A stretch of DNA of 34,817 nt from Spirochaetota bacterium. GTDB lineage: Bacteria > Spirochaetota > UBA4802 > UBA5550. A program made the translations under genes and the position numbers. Below, piece by piece: positions 22,102-29,598 of the stretch (positions are counted from its first letter, which is position 1; every line of letters begins with the position of its first letter). The notes beneath the pieces are model-generated. The model worked only from the letters and a program-made list of their open reading frames with translations. It searched no databases and was not told the origin of the DNA. The DNA is taken from assembly GCA_003246895.1 (NCBI GenBank), contig QKCL01000024.1, positions 1 through 34,817 of the forward strand, written 5' to 3'.

Positions 22102-22464
22102 ATGCTTCAGGAAATACAGTCAATAATAGAAGAGATACTGGATATTGACGGAAATACCGTTACTCCGGAAACATACGTTATACGAGATCTTGATGCAGAA
22201 TCAATAGATCTGCTTGAACTAGCAGTTGCTCTCAATTCAAATTTTGACGTCAAGATTATAGATGAGGATATTTTCCTTCGTTCTCTCAGGATTTATGTTA
22301 CGGAAGCCAGAGAAAATGGTGAAGATGTAATAAAGTTTCTTCTAGGAAGGTATCCTTTTATTACAGAAGAAAGAGCGGCAGAAATCCTTGATGATATGGA
22401 AAATAGCCCTGTGTTAAAAGTGAAGGATCTTATCAGTTATATTGAATGGAGAAAGTCTTTCTAG
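22102..22464 (+). CDS. Dedicated acyl carrier protein with extended C-terminal half
   Basis: 120 residues, against about 77 for a normal ACP. DLDAESIDLLELAVAL (29-44) is the phosphopantetheine site with Ser34, in an otherwise normal first half (helix I QEIQSIIEEIL). After NSNFDVKI the usual short helix III region is replaced by about 40 extra residues (FLRSLRIYVTEAREN to RAAEILDDMEN) before the final VKDLISYIEWRKSF helix. AAAGGGG precedes the ATG. A private carrier with a changed surface would keep its chain apart from the house ACP. Fits the FAS-like operon; needs a 4'-phosphopantetheinyl transferase from elsewhere. Confidence 0.85.
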   Translation: MLQEIQSIIEEILDIDGNTVTPETYVIRDLDAESIDLLELAVALNSNFDVKIIDEDIFLRSLRIYVTEARENGEDVIKFLLGRYPFITEERAAEILDDMENSPVLKVKDLISYIEWRKSF

Positions 22465-23097
22465 GTGGATTCATTTGATAAAACTCTAAGAGGCAGAAAA
22501 AGTGTTAGAAGCTACTCCGATGCTGTACCTGATGAGGATACAGTGAGAAGTATCATTGATGCGTCACTTTACTACCCTTCCCCATCGGGATCTCATAATG
22601 CAAGATTTGTCCGAATTGGCAGTTCCGATGCAAGAACTTTTATACGGGAACATATGACCAACAAGCGGGACTCTATGCTTTCAGTGATTGGTAATTCTAA
22701 AAACTCCAAAAGGCTCAGGAATTATATAAATGCATACTGGAGATATTCGGAATTCATGTTTAATAGTCCTGTGTTGATTTCTGTTGAGCAGCAAATACCT
22801 GAATCTACTTTTACAGGGGCCCTTCTTCGTGCCGGACTTGTTAGTTCAGATGAAAGTGAAATGAATAACTTTTTTATGGCCATTGGGGCATCAATCATGG
22901 CTTTCCAGCTCAAGGCTCATTCCATGGGGCTCGGGAGCTGTATACTCACTGCTCCGCTGAATTTTATGGACAGGTCTGTAATTTTGAGTGAACTCGGAAT
23001 TGATCCTGAATGCTTTCTTACCCTTGGATACCCATCAGATTCTGAGATAACTTTACGTGAAAATTATAATACTGAATCATTTTACAGGGAGATATGA
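22465..23097 (+). CDS. Nitroreductase-family FMN protein, possible enoyl reductase of the operon
   Basis: 210 residues from a GTG that directly follows the ACP stop codon. GRKSVRSYSD (10-19) is the family's FMN-phosphate motif; YPSPSGSHNARFVRI and MGLGSCILTAPLNF are the further flavin-contact regions. Family enzymes transfer hydride from NAD(P)H through FMN to nitro, enone or other acceptors. Inside this operon all fatty-acid cycle steps except enoyl reduction have a clear enzyme, so I infer that this protein may reduce the enoyl-ACP. An oxidase role on the product is the alternative. Overlaps the next gene by four bases. Confidence 0.8.
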   Translation: MDSFDKTLRGRKSVRSYSDAVPDEDTVRSIIDASLYYPSPSGSHNARFVRIGSSDARTFIREHMTNKRDSMLSVIGNSKNSKRLRNYINAYWRYSEFMFNSPVLISVEQQIPESTFTGALLRAGLVSSDESEMNNFFMAIGASIMAFQLKAHSMGLGSCILTAPLNFMDRSVILSELGIDPECFLTLGYPSDSEITLRENYNTESFYREI

Positions 23098-24314
23098 ACA
23101 TGTCTAATCGGGCAGTTATTACTTCATTCGGCATAATATCATCTCTCGGCTGTGATGAGAGTGAAATACTTGATTCGTTTATTAATAAAAGAACAAGTTT
23201 TAAAAAATCAGAATATGATGAATCAGTATCAGTATCACCCGTAAATAATTTTGCTCTAAAGGATTACACCGGACAGTTTAAGGAAAGACGATACCTTACA
23301 AGGGGTGTATCTTTTGCTCTTGCCTCTTCCATATCGGCATTTAAACGCTCCGGCCTCAAAGAGTGTGATCTTGCAGAATCGGGTTTGCTTGTGGGGACTG
23401 GACCCAATCTTGACATTACTTCAGATTTCAGAGATGTTGCTGATGGAGTACCGGATATGGCAAATCTTAATGCCCTGTGGATTTTAAAATATCTGCCAAA
23501 TACTGCAGCTTCTTCAATCGCAAAGTATCTTAAAATTCATGGAGAAAACATTACTGTCGGTACTGCCTGTGCTGCTTCTCTTCAGGCCATAGGTGAAGGG
23601 TACCGTAAAGTCAGGGATGGATACTGTGATATTGTTTTTGCAGGTGGAGGAGACAGCCGTATCTCTCCCGGCGGAATACTTTCATACAAAATGGCAAATG
23701 CACTGAATACAGCTACAGAAGTACCGGATCTATCCAGTATGCCCTTTGATTTAAACAGGAAGGGATTTGTGCCGGGTGAAGGAGGAGCTTTTGTCGTAAT
23801 TGAATCCCTGGAGCACGCAGAAAAGAGGAATGCGGAAATAATTGCTGAAATATCCGGATTCGGATCCTCCATGGATGGTCATGCCATGACAGATCCTGAT
23901 CCAGCGGGAGTTAAGGGAGAACTCGCAGTCCGAAAAGCACTTGCAGAGGCATCACTTGATCCAGGGGATATTGATTTTATATCTGCGCATGGAACAGGTA
24001 CTGCCATGAACGATTCCATGGAGTCCGGAATCATAAAGCGTGTATACGGCAACTCATCTCCGGCAATAGGAGCCTTCAAGTCATGGATAGGGCACTGCGC
24101 ATCAGCCTGCGGTGCAATGGAACTTGTACTTTCCCTGATATGTATGAAGAATGATTTTTTTCCTGAAATAAGAAATCTGTCGTCACCAGTTGATAATGAT
24201 CTTAACTTCCTTCTCAATGGCGGCAGCCATAGTTTCGGGAAGATTGCTCTTGAAAATTTCGGATTCGGCGGGCAGAACTGCTCTCTTGTTATAAAAAAGT
24301 ATGATAAAAAATGA
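23094..24314 (+). CDS. Beta-ketoacyl-ACP synthase (KAS I/II, FabF-like)
   Basis: 406 residues, full thiolase fold. GTACAASLQA places the active Cys at 159; SAHGTGTAMND gives His299; KSWIGHCASACG gives Lys329 and His334, so the Cys-His-His set is complete. The C-terminal FGFGGQNCSLV matches FabF. It would elongate an acyl-ACP by decarboxylative condensation with malonyl-ACP. The chain it prefers cannot be read from sequence; in a biotin setting it would have to accept an omega-carboxylated primer or intermediate. There is no second ketosynthase or chain-length factor. Overlaps both neighbours. Confidence 0.93.
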   Translation: MNMSNRAVITSFGIISSLGCDESEILDSFINKRTSFKKSEYDESVSVSPVNNFALKDYTGQFKERRYLTRGVSFALASSISAFKRSGLKECDLAESGLLVGTGPNLDITSDFRDVADGVPDMANLNALWILKYLPNTAASSIAKYLKIHGENITVGTACAASLQAIGEGYRKVRDGYCDIVFAGGGDSRISPGGILSYKMANALNTATEVPDLSSMPFDLNRKGFVPGEGGAFVVIESLEHAEKRNAEIIAEISGFGSSMDGHAMTDPDPAGVKGELAVRKALAEASLDPGDIDFISAHGTGTAMNDSMESGIIKRVYGNSSPAIGAFKSWIGHCASACGAMELVLSLICMKNDFFPEIRNLSSPVDNDLNFLLNGGSHSFGKIALENFGFGGQNCSLVIKKYDKK

Positions 24315-24768
24315 TGATATGAACAGTGTAATTGTAAATACAGGCCTTGATCATTTTTGTCCTCTGCATTGCATAACTCATATAACGGGTGAATACATTA
24401 GTGGAAAAATTATTTTTGTTAATTCTGAATCTTTTATAGCTTTGGAGGCCATGGCTCAGATTTCAGCATATCATACACGTTTTTTGAATGATTTTAATAG
24501 GCATTCATTCCTTCTTAAGGTAAAAAAATGTTCAGGACCGTTTAATGAAATACTTAACGGTGAATATGTTGTAGATTCAAAGATTACAGCACGAACGGAG
24601 ATGGCTTCAACACATAATGTCACGATACATTCCAGTAATAAAGTACTGTTTAAATCAGAAATAATGACAGCCTTTACAGATTACAGTGCTGATTTCCCGG
24701 AAGAAAAATTTAAAAAATATTATAGAGATGTTTTCACATGTTTAATGAAAAATGGCTTAGAAAAATAG
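24301..24768 (+). CDS. Second hotdog protein, FabZ/ApeI-like dehydratase subunit
   Basis: 155 residues. SFIALEAMAQISAY (56-69) matches the FabZ helix around its catalytic Glu (vEAmAQ), followed by FLLKVKKCSG and strands ending in a typical hotdog pattern. The HFPGxPxxPG His motif is not intact (LDHFCPLHCIT upstream is the nearest). Its N-terminal partner in the operon (21074) has the His but not the Glu, so a hetero-oligomeric dehydratase sharing residues between subunits is possible. Starts 14 bases before the ketosynthase stop and overlaps the BioF-like gene by 31 bases. Confidence 0.7.
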   Translation: MIKNDDMNSVIVNTGLDHFCPLHCITHITGEYISGKIIFVNSESFIALEAMAQISAYHTRFLNDFNRHSFLLKVKKCSGPFNEILNGEYVVDSKITARTEMASTHNVTIHSSNKVLFKSEIMTAFTDYSADFPEEKFKKYYRDVFTCLMKNGLEK

Positions 24769-25895
24769 AACTTCAAAAACAGAGCGGCCTCTACAGAAAT
24801 CCTGTCAGGATTGACAAACGGGAAGGCAAATTTATTTGTGTTGATAACAATACAGTAATAAATTTTTCTTCCAATGATTACCTCGGGCTAAGCACTTCCA
24901 GTGATTTAAAACTTGCTGCTTCAAAGAATTTTATGAAATACGGGACATCATCATCATCATCGAGGCTTGTATCAGCAAACTATTCTGTAATAAATGAGGC
25001 AGAGAAAAAATTTGCCGCTTACTTCGGTTATGACGATGCAATTTTTTTTCCGAGCGGTTTTCAGGGTAATCAGGGTATAGTGTCCGCAATTCTTGAGCAG
25101 GACGATATTGCTATATTTGACAAGCATCTGCATGCAAGCAGTATCAAGGGGCTTGTTCTCAGCAAGTGTGATTTTGTCGGATACAAGCACAACTCCATGG
25201 ATCACCTGGAAAGAAAGTGTGTTCACTACGAAAATAAATTCAAGGTCGTACTTACAGAATCCCTCTTCAGCATGGACGGAGATTTTTTAAATGTAGAAGA
25301 GTTTAAAAAATTGAAGGAGAAATACAACTTTTTCAGTGTTGTAGATGAAGCGCATTCCTTTGGAGTATCGGGCCCGGAAGGCAGAGGAATTGCAGGTGAG
25401 GTTGCAGATCTTGCGGTCGGCACATTCGGAAAAGCTCTTGGATTCTTCGGGGCATTTGCTCTCCTTCCAAAAAAAATGAAAGAATATCTTTTTAATTTTT
25501 CATCTCCCCTGATATACACAACCACGTTGCCGGAAGCCCATGCTGCTACTGCAATTGAAATTCTTGATATTGTCAGAAAATCAGATGACAAACGTAGTCA
25601 CCTTCATGCCATGTGTAAGTACATGCGGGAAGAACTTCAAGGTCTGAAGTTCACAGTTCATGGTGATGCACACATACTGTCACCTGAAATCGGGGATGAA
25701 AAACTTTCATCTGAAATGTCAAAAAGGCTGCTTGAAAAGGGTATATTTGTACTTCCTGCGAGATACCCCACAGTTCCCCTTGGCAAATCCATTCTTCGTA
25801 TCAGTTTGACTGCCCTTCACGATAAGTCTGATATTGATAAATTCGTTCAGGCAATGAGTGAAGTCATGAAGGAGATGGGCCTAGTTACTGTTTAG
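24738..25895 (+). CDS. bioF: Alpha-oxoamine synthase, BioF-like 8-amino-7-oxononanoate (KAPA) synthase
   Basis: 385 residues, the size of BioF. FSSNDYLGLS (43-52), SSSRLVSANYSV, FDKHLHASS, FSMDGDF, VVDEAHSFGVSGPEGRG and GTFGKALG with PLP-Lys232 are all standard for the family (BioF, KBL, SPT, ALAS). The reaction joins an acyl thioester with an amino acid, with loss of CO2. The BirA box at the head of the operon and birA downstream favour L-alanine plus pimeloyl-ACP to KAPA. Serine palmitoyltransferase or signal-ketone synthase is the alternative. Overlaps the upstream gene by 31 bases and the convergent hisA by 15. Confidence 0.85.
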   Translation: MFNEKWLRKIELQKQSGLYRNPVRIDKREGKFICVDNNTVINFSSNDYLGLSTSSDLKLAASKNFMKYGTSSSSSRLVSANYSVINEAEKKFAAYFGYDDAIFFPSGFQGNQGIVSAILEQDDIAIFDKHLHASSIKGLVLSKCDFVGYKHNSMDHLERKCVHYENKFKVVLTESLFSMDGDFLNVEEFKKLKEKYNFFSVVDEAHSFGVSGPEGRGIAGEVADLAVGTFGKALGFFGAFALLPKKMKEYLFNFSSPLIYTTTLPEAHAATAIEILDIVRKSDDKRSHLHAMCKYMREELQGLKFTVHGDAHILSPEIGDEKLSSEMSKRLLEKGIFVLPARYPTVPLGKSILRISLTALHDKSDIDKFVQAMSEVMKEMGLVTV

Positions 25896-26645
25896 CTTGA
25901 ATTCATCCATGTGAATTATATTTTCGAATTCAATATCTCCTCCAAAAATATCCAGGGCACTTCCAATGGTCAGGTCAATCTTTCCATTGCCGTGTCTATA
26001 TACCTCTCTTACATCTTCCGCGTTACTGACACCGCCTGCGTAAGTCACAGGAATATCCGAATACTTCGAGAGCATGGAGATCAGTTTCAGGTCAGGGCCT
26101 CCCCTCTTTCCCTCAACATCAGATGCATGAATGAGAAATTCGTCGCAGTATCCTGCCAGCATTGACAGGCTGGAATCTGAAATCTCAAAATCTGTAATGT
26201 CTCTCCATTTGTTTGTGGCAACGTAATATGATTCCTTATATGATTTGCAGCTCAGGTCCAGAACGAGCCTTTGTTTGCCTATTTTTTCAGAGGCCCTTTT
26301 CACCCTTTCAATATCAAGTTTTCCGTCTGTAAAAATGAAAGAAGTAATTATTATATGGGATGCTCCGGCGTCTAGGAATTCGTAGAAATTTTCGTCATTG
26401 AGTCCTCCGCCTACCTGAAAACCTCCCGGGAACACTCTCAGGGCATTTTTTGCTTCTTCTGAATTGCCGGGCCCAAGCATTATTATGTGACCGCCGGTAA
26501 GTCCGTGGAATTTGTAGAGTTCCGCAAAATATGCAGAATCATGTTCTGATACAAAGTTTTCAAGGGTATTGTCTCTGCCCAGTGTTTCTCCGACAATCTG
26601 CTTTACCTTACCCTCATGTAAATCGATACATGGCCTGAACTTCAT
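25881..26645 (-). CDS. hisA: HisA, eukaryotic (HIS6) type ProFAR isomerase
   Basis: 254 residues. MKFRPCIDLHEGKVKQIVG, SYFxxLYK-like AYFAELYKFHGLTGGHIIMLG, VGGGLNDENF, LVLDLSCK and the C-terminal IDLTIGSALDIFGG follow the HIS6 proteins of fungi and plants more closely than the typical bacterial HisA. The catalytic Asp pair lies in CIDLHEG and IHASDVEGKRGG. It converts ProFAR to PRFAR in histidine synthesis. No other his gene is present in the window. GGAG seven bases before the ATG supports the start; its promoter faces that of birA. Confidence 0.9.
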   Translation of the reverse strand: MKFRPCIDLHEGKVKQIVGETLGRDNTLENFVSEHDSAYFAELYKFHGLTGGHIIMLGPGNSEEAKNALRVFPGGFQVGGGLNDENFYEFLDAGASHIIITSFIFTDGKLDIERVKRASEKIGKQRLVLDLSCKSYKESYYVATNKWRDITDFEISDSSLSMLAGYCDEFLIHASDVEGKRGGPDLKLISMLSKYSDIPVTYAGGVSNAEDVREVYRHGNGKIDLTIGSALDIFGGDIEFENIIHMDEFKLNSN

Positions 26646-26665
26646 GTTTATCTCCTGTGTTAATC

Positions 26666-26720
26666 ATATTAAGAATATGTGTTATTATTGTCAACGAAGA
26701 CTGTTAAATTTTTGTTGACT
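26666..26720. promoter_or_regulatory. Divergent hisA/birA promoter region with TTGTCAAC inverted repeat
   Basis: Leftward: TTGACA (26694-26689), 17 bases, TAATAT (26671-26666), a strong promoter for hisA. Rightward: TTGACT at 26715-26720 may be the -35 of birA, but no good -10 is seen. The two -35 elements create the inverted repeat TTGTCAAC (26688-26695) ... GTTGACTA (26714-26721) with an 18-base gap. This resembles a BirA box but is spaced one base too far and lacks the CC/GG inner bases, so autoregulation is only possible. Confidence 0.5.
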
Positions 26721-26749
26721 AATGTATCATTTCAAAATGTCATCTGAAT

Positions 26750-27721
26750 ATGAAGAGCAGAGATAAAATATTAAGTCTTCTTCTCGAAAGCAGGGATCAG
26801 TGGCTCTCGGGAGAACATATCAGCAGCCTGCTAGGTATATCACGTACCGCTGTATGGAAAAATATTAATACCTTGAAGGAGATGGGGTATTCAATTGAGT
26901 CATCCAGCAGGCTCGGGCATAAACTTGTCTCATCAGTTAATGTGATGAACCAGTCTGAGCTGGTGAAACATCTTGATACCGTGTTTCTTGGACGAAATAC
27001 CCTGTTTCTGAATGAAACAGATTCAACAAACATTCAGGCGTTCCGTCTTGCTGATCAGGGTGCTGTACATGGTACTGTTGTTGTAGCCGAATCTCAGACT
27101 ATGGGAAAAGGAAGATTAAGCAGGAAATGGTTTACCGATCCCGGCAATGGACTTGCCGTTTCCATGATACTACGTCCCCAGATACAGCCCATTCTGGCTC
27201 CCAGACTCACACTCGTGACAGCCGTTGCCTTATCCGAGGTTCTTGACAGTATCGGTTTGAATTCCTATATGATAAAATGGCCCAATGATATTCTCATTAA
27301 TAACAAAAAAGCTGCCGGAATTCTTTCTGAAATGAAGGCAAATATTGACTATGTCGAATTTGTAATAATCGGAATGGGAATAAATATTAATACTGACACA
27401 TCTACTCTTCCTGATGAGATAAGGGATATTGCATGTTCAATCAGCGAAGAGCTTGACTCTGAAGTATCGCGGGTGAAATTTCTTGCTGATTTTTTAAACA
27501 GTTTCGAACGCTGTTACGACCGTTTCCTTTCGGGAGATTTTGCCGGTATTCTTGAGAAGTGGATAAAGAAGTCTGGAATATTAAATAAACAGATTAAAGT
27601 AACAATTCTCGAGAAAGAAATATTTGGAACAGTAACATCTGTGAATGAGGATGGAAATCTCATACTTGAGACAGATGAGGGAATAAAGGTAATTAACTCC
27701 GGAGATATCAATTACGTCTAG
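26750..27721 (+). CDS. birA: Bifunctional biotin--protein ligase / biotin operon repressor BirA
   Basis: 323 residues. Residues 5-65 are a winged HTH (LSGEHISSLLGISRTAVWKNINTLKEMGYSI). The ligase domain shows TDSTNIQA, VVVAESQTMGKGRLSRKW for biotinoyl-AMP binding, KWPNDILINNKKAAGILSEM and GMGININ. An SH3-like C-terminal part ends in GTVTSVNEDGNLILETDEG. It charges biotin carboxylases with biotin and, because it has the HTH, should repress biotin genes; the box at 21005-21037 is a fitting target. Its end overlaps the convergent mini-cytochrome gene by four bases. Confidence 0.95.
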   Translation: MKSRDKILSLLLESRDQWLSGEHISSLLGISRTAVWKNINTLKEMGYSIESSSRLGHKLVSSVNVMNQSELVKHLDTVFLGRNTLFLNETDSTNIQAFRLADQGAVHGTVVVAESQTMGKGRLSRKWFTDPGNGLAVSMILRPQIQPILAPRLTLVTAVALSEVLDSIGLNSYMIKWPNDILINNKKAAGILSEMKANIDYVEFVIIGMGININTDTSTLPDEIRDIACSISEELDSEVSRVKFLADFLNSFERCYDRFLSGDFAGILEKWIKKSGILNKQIKVTILEKEIFGTVTSVNEDGNLILETDEGIKVINSGDINYV

Positions 27722-27966
27722 TCTTGTCTCTTTAAGGATGTTATCTCCTTAATTTCCTGCTCTGTAAGTCCTGCTCTTTTCGCCATTCTTTTTACATTTT
27801 TTTCCCATTCCTGAACAGTATAATTTTCAGGAACTTTCAGATTATGACATCTGCTGCACTTTGCCTTGTAAATGGTTTCATTTGAAAAAAGTATGGAAAT
27901 AAGCAAACCTGCAACAAAGATAAAACTCATAGCTGTAATTGAAAATAATTTTCTTTTCATCTTCAC
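27718..27966 (-). CDS. Small membrane-anchored c-type cytochrome-like protein
   Basis: 82 residues. A single hydrophobic segment (9-28, SITAMSFIFVAGLLISILFS) serves as signal anchor. KAKCSRCHNLKVP carries one CxxCH heme site (Cys37, Cys40, His41). The remaining 40 residues are helical with Met60 in VKRMAKRAG as a possible second ligand. Small enough to be a mini electron-transfer protein on the periplasmic side; heme attachment needs a Ccm system from elsewhere. Its ATG overlaps the stop of trpR (ATGA). Confidence 0.75.
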   Translation of the reverse strand: MKMKRKLFSITAMSFIFVAGLLISILFSNETIYKAKCSRCHNLKVPENYTVQEWEKNVKRMAKRAGLTEQEIKEITSLKRQD

Positions 27967-28232
27967 TCCTTCAGTGATTTAAGAATTTTTCCAGCAATTG
28001 ATTCATCGGATTTGAGTATTCTGGATCCCCTTGTTATTTTGCACAGGCTTATTTTTAGATCAGAGGCGATGTTCCTCTGAGGGATTCCATCGTTCAGCCT
28101 TTTCAGCAGTTCCCATCTCAACACAAGGTCCTTTTTCTCTTTCTCGGTTAGCATTTCATCAAGAAATTTTTCAACATCTTCAGACCTGGAGAGTTTTGAA
28201 ATAATTTCAGATAGCTCTTTTATATTTGTCAT
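27963..28232 (-). CDS. trpR: TrpR-family transcriptional repressor
   Basis: 89 residues, the size of a compact TrpR. The core LTEKEKKDLVLRWELLKRLNDG-like region and QRNIASDLKISLCKITRGSRILK line up with the E. coli TrpR helix-turn-helix ([25 protein letters not shown]), including the ITRGS recognition turn. TrpR proteins dimerise and bind DNA when loaded with tryptophan; YerC-type relatives lack that response. No trp gene lies in the window. Fifteen bases separate it from the photolyase gene on the same strand. Confidence 0.82.
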   Translation of the reverse strand: MTNIKELSEIISKLSRSEDVEKFLDEMLTEKEKKDLVLRWELLKRLNDGIPQRNIASDLKISLCKITRGSRILKSDESIAGKILKSLKE

Positions 28233-28247
28233 TTCATATCCCTGATT

Positions 28248-29597
28248 TCATTTGTTTTCATCTTCAGTAAAACCGATCCGGGTAAAATAAGTATTCATAT
28301 TGAATTTTCTGACAAGACCCCTGTCATTCATATATCTCACTTTCCCAAAAATAGGCCTTTCTGCCCACGGCCTGTCATGTTTACCAAAACACCATTGAAT
28401 ACCCGCATAGCTGTTCGGATCATTTCCGTCAAGTGCATATTTATTATTTAGATAAATCATTATGTCAATTGCATCGTCAGGCGAATCGGTCCATTCTATA
28501 ATTTTTTTGCCCCAGTACATCCTCATATAGTTATGAATTTTCCCGAAGTTAATCAGCTCAAACTGTGCAGCATTCCAGTAGATATCATGGGTTCTGTAAT
28601 TCTCGAATTCAGATTTTGTATAAAGATATTCCCTGGGATAACTCTCATGACTGGCCAGTGTTTCTCTTGCCCACTTAGGGAGTGATGAGAGTTTGTCGTA
28701 TTCATTGTTGTAATAAACAAAATTAATACTTAGTTCACGTCTTATTATTAATTCATCAAGAAAGTGTGATATGTTCTTTACTCCTGATTCTTTCACTTTT
28801 TTTGACACTTCGACCGGAGAAATATTGCCATATCTGAGATATGGGCTAAGGGATGAGCCAAAATCTGGTCCCGGGTCGTTTCTCATTTCGTCATAGTTTT
28901 CAAGTTTTGTGTCTATAAAGTTACGTAACAGTTTAAGTGCATTGTCATAGCCGCCTGCAGTTTTTCTGGCAAGTTCTGGTGTAGAATTGCAGTGTTGAAG
29001 TAGAGGTCCAGCGGCATTTATATCAACAGTTTTGATGTTCATATCAATGGATCTGATTTTGGGGAATATTTTTTTTTCGTAATCCATGGAAGGATCAATT
29101 TTCTGCAAAATTTTTTTACGGAAAGTCGCTGCAGAATATTCTTCCTTTGGGGATACTGATTTTACGGGAACTGTAATATTGCTCTCGACCCCGTAAAAGG
29201 GAAGATTCATTTTTAGTGAAGAATTTTTTATGAGAGCTTTAAATTCATTCAAATAACCCATATCAGCAATGACCATTGAGGCATTCTCTGACATGTTCAT
29301 GATACCTGTCAGCGGATCGATGTCCCAGATAACATATTTTATTCCCATTGCTGATAGTTTTCTGAATACATCTCTCATGCTCTCAAGAAGAAAAACTGCA
29401 TGTCTGTCATAGTTTATAGTTCTGCAGTTGAATGTGGAAAATACTATTAATGGCAGCGAACTGATATTGGCTTTTTCAATAGAAAAATTCAGAGCTTTGT
29501 TGTTCTCTGCACGGAAAGAATTCTGCATCCAGTAGATTATGTACTGTCCGTTTCTTTCAGGATGGTCAGAAAGTTTCCATACAAATGCATCTTCCAT
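28248..29597 (-). CDS. phr: Class II deoxyribodipyrimidine (CPD) photolyase
   Basis: 449 residues from the Met at 29597, next to the phosphofructokinase stop. An upstream ATG at 29633 would overlap that gene and neither start has a clear ribosome site. QYIIYWMQNSFRAENNKAL is the class II N-terminal motif; LSPYLRYGNISPVEVSKKV, WNAAQFELINFGKIHNYMRMYW and ALDGNDPNSYAGIQWCFGKHDRPW carry the FAD-binding and electron-transfer regions of class II enzymes. It repairs UV cyclobutane dimers using blue light. A light-exposed habitat, at least at times, is implied. Confidence 0.93.
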   Translation of the reverse strand: MEDAFVWKLSDHPERNGQYIIYWMQNSFRAENNKALNFSIEKANISSLPLIVFSTFNCRTINYDRHAVFLLESMRDVFRKLSAMGIKYVIWDIDPLTGIMNMSENASMVIADMGYLNEFKALIKNSSLKMNLPFYGVESNITVPVKSVSPKEEYSAATFRKKILQKIDPSMDYEKKIFPKIRSIDMNIKTVDINAAGPLLQHCNSTPELARKTAGGYDNALKLLRNFIDTKLENYDEMRNDPGPDFGSSLSPYLRYGNISPVEVSKKVKESGVKNISHFLDELIIRRELSINFVYYNNEYDKLSSLPKWARETLASHESYPREYLYTKSEFENYRTHDIYWNAAQFELINFGKIHNYMRMYWGKKIIEWTDSPDDAIDIMIYLNNKYALDGNDPNSYAGIQWCFGKHDRPWAERPIFGKVRYMNDRGLVRKFNMNTYFTRIGFTEDENK

Positions 29598-29598
29598 G

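Noticed and set aside
21074-25895. Aryl polyene or sphingolipid gene cluster
   Set aside because: KS, ACP, hotdogs and SDR recall aryl polyene clusters, and an alpha-oxoamine synthase recalls sphingolipid synthesis. But there is no chain-length factor, ammonia lyase, acyltransferase or ceramide gene, and the BirA box points to biotin. Kept as an alternative only.
26688-26721. Second true BirA operator at birA
   Set aside because: The TTGTCAAC/GTTGACTA symmetry can be explained by two back-to-back -35 elements, the spacing is one base too long and the inner CC/GG is missing. Kept only as a possible site within the divergent promoter feature.
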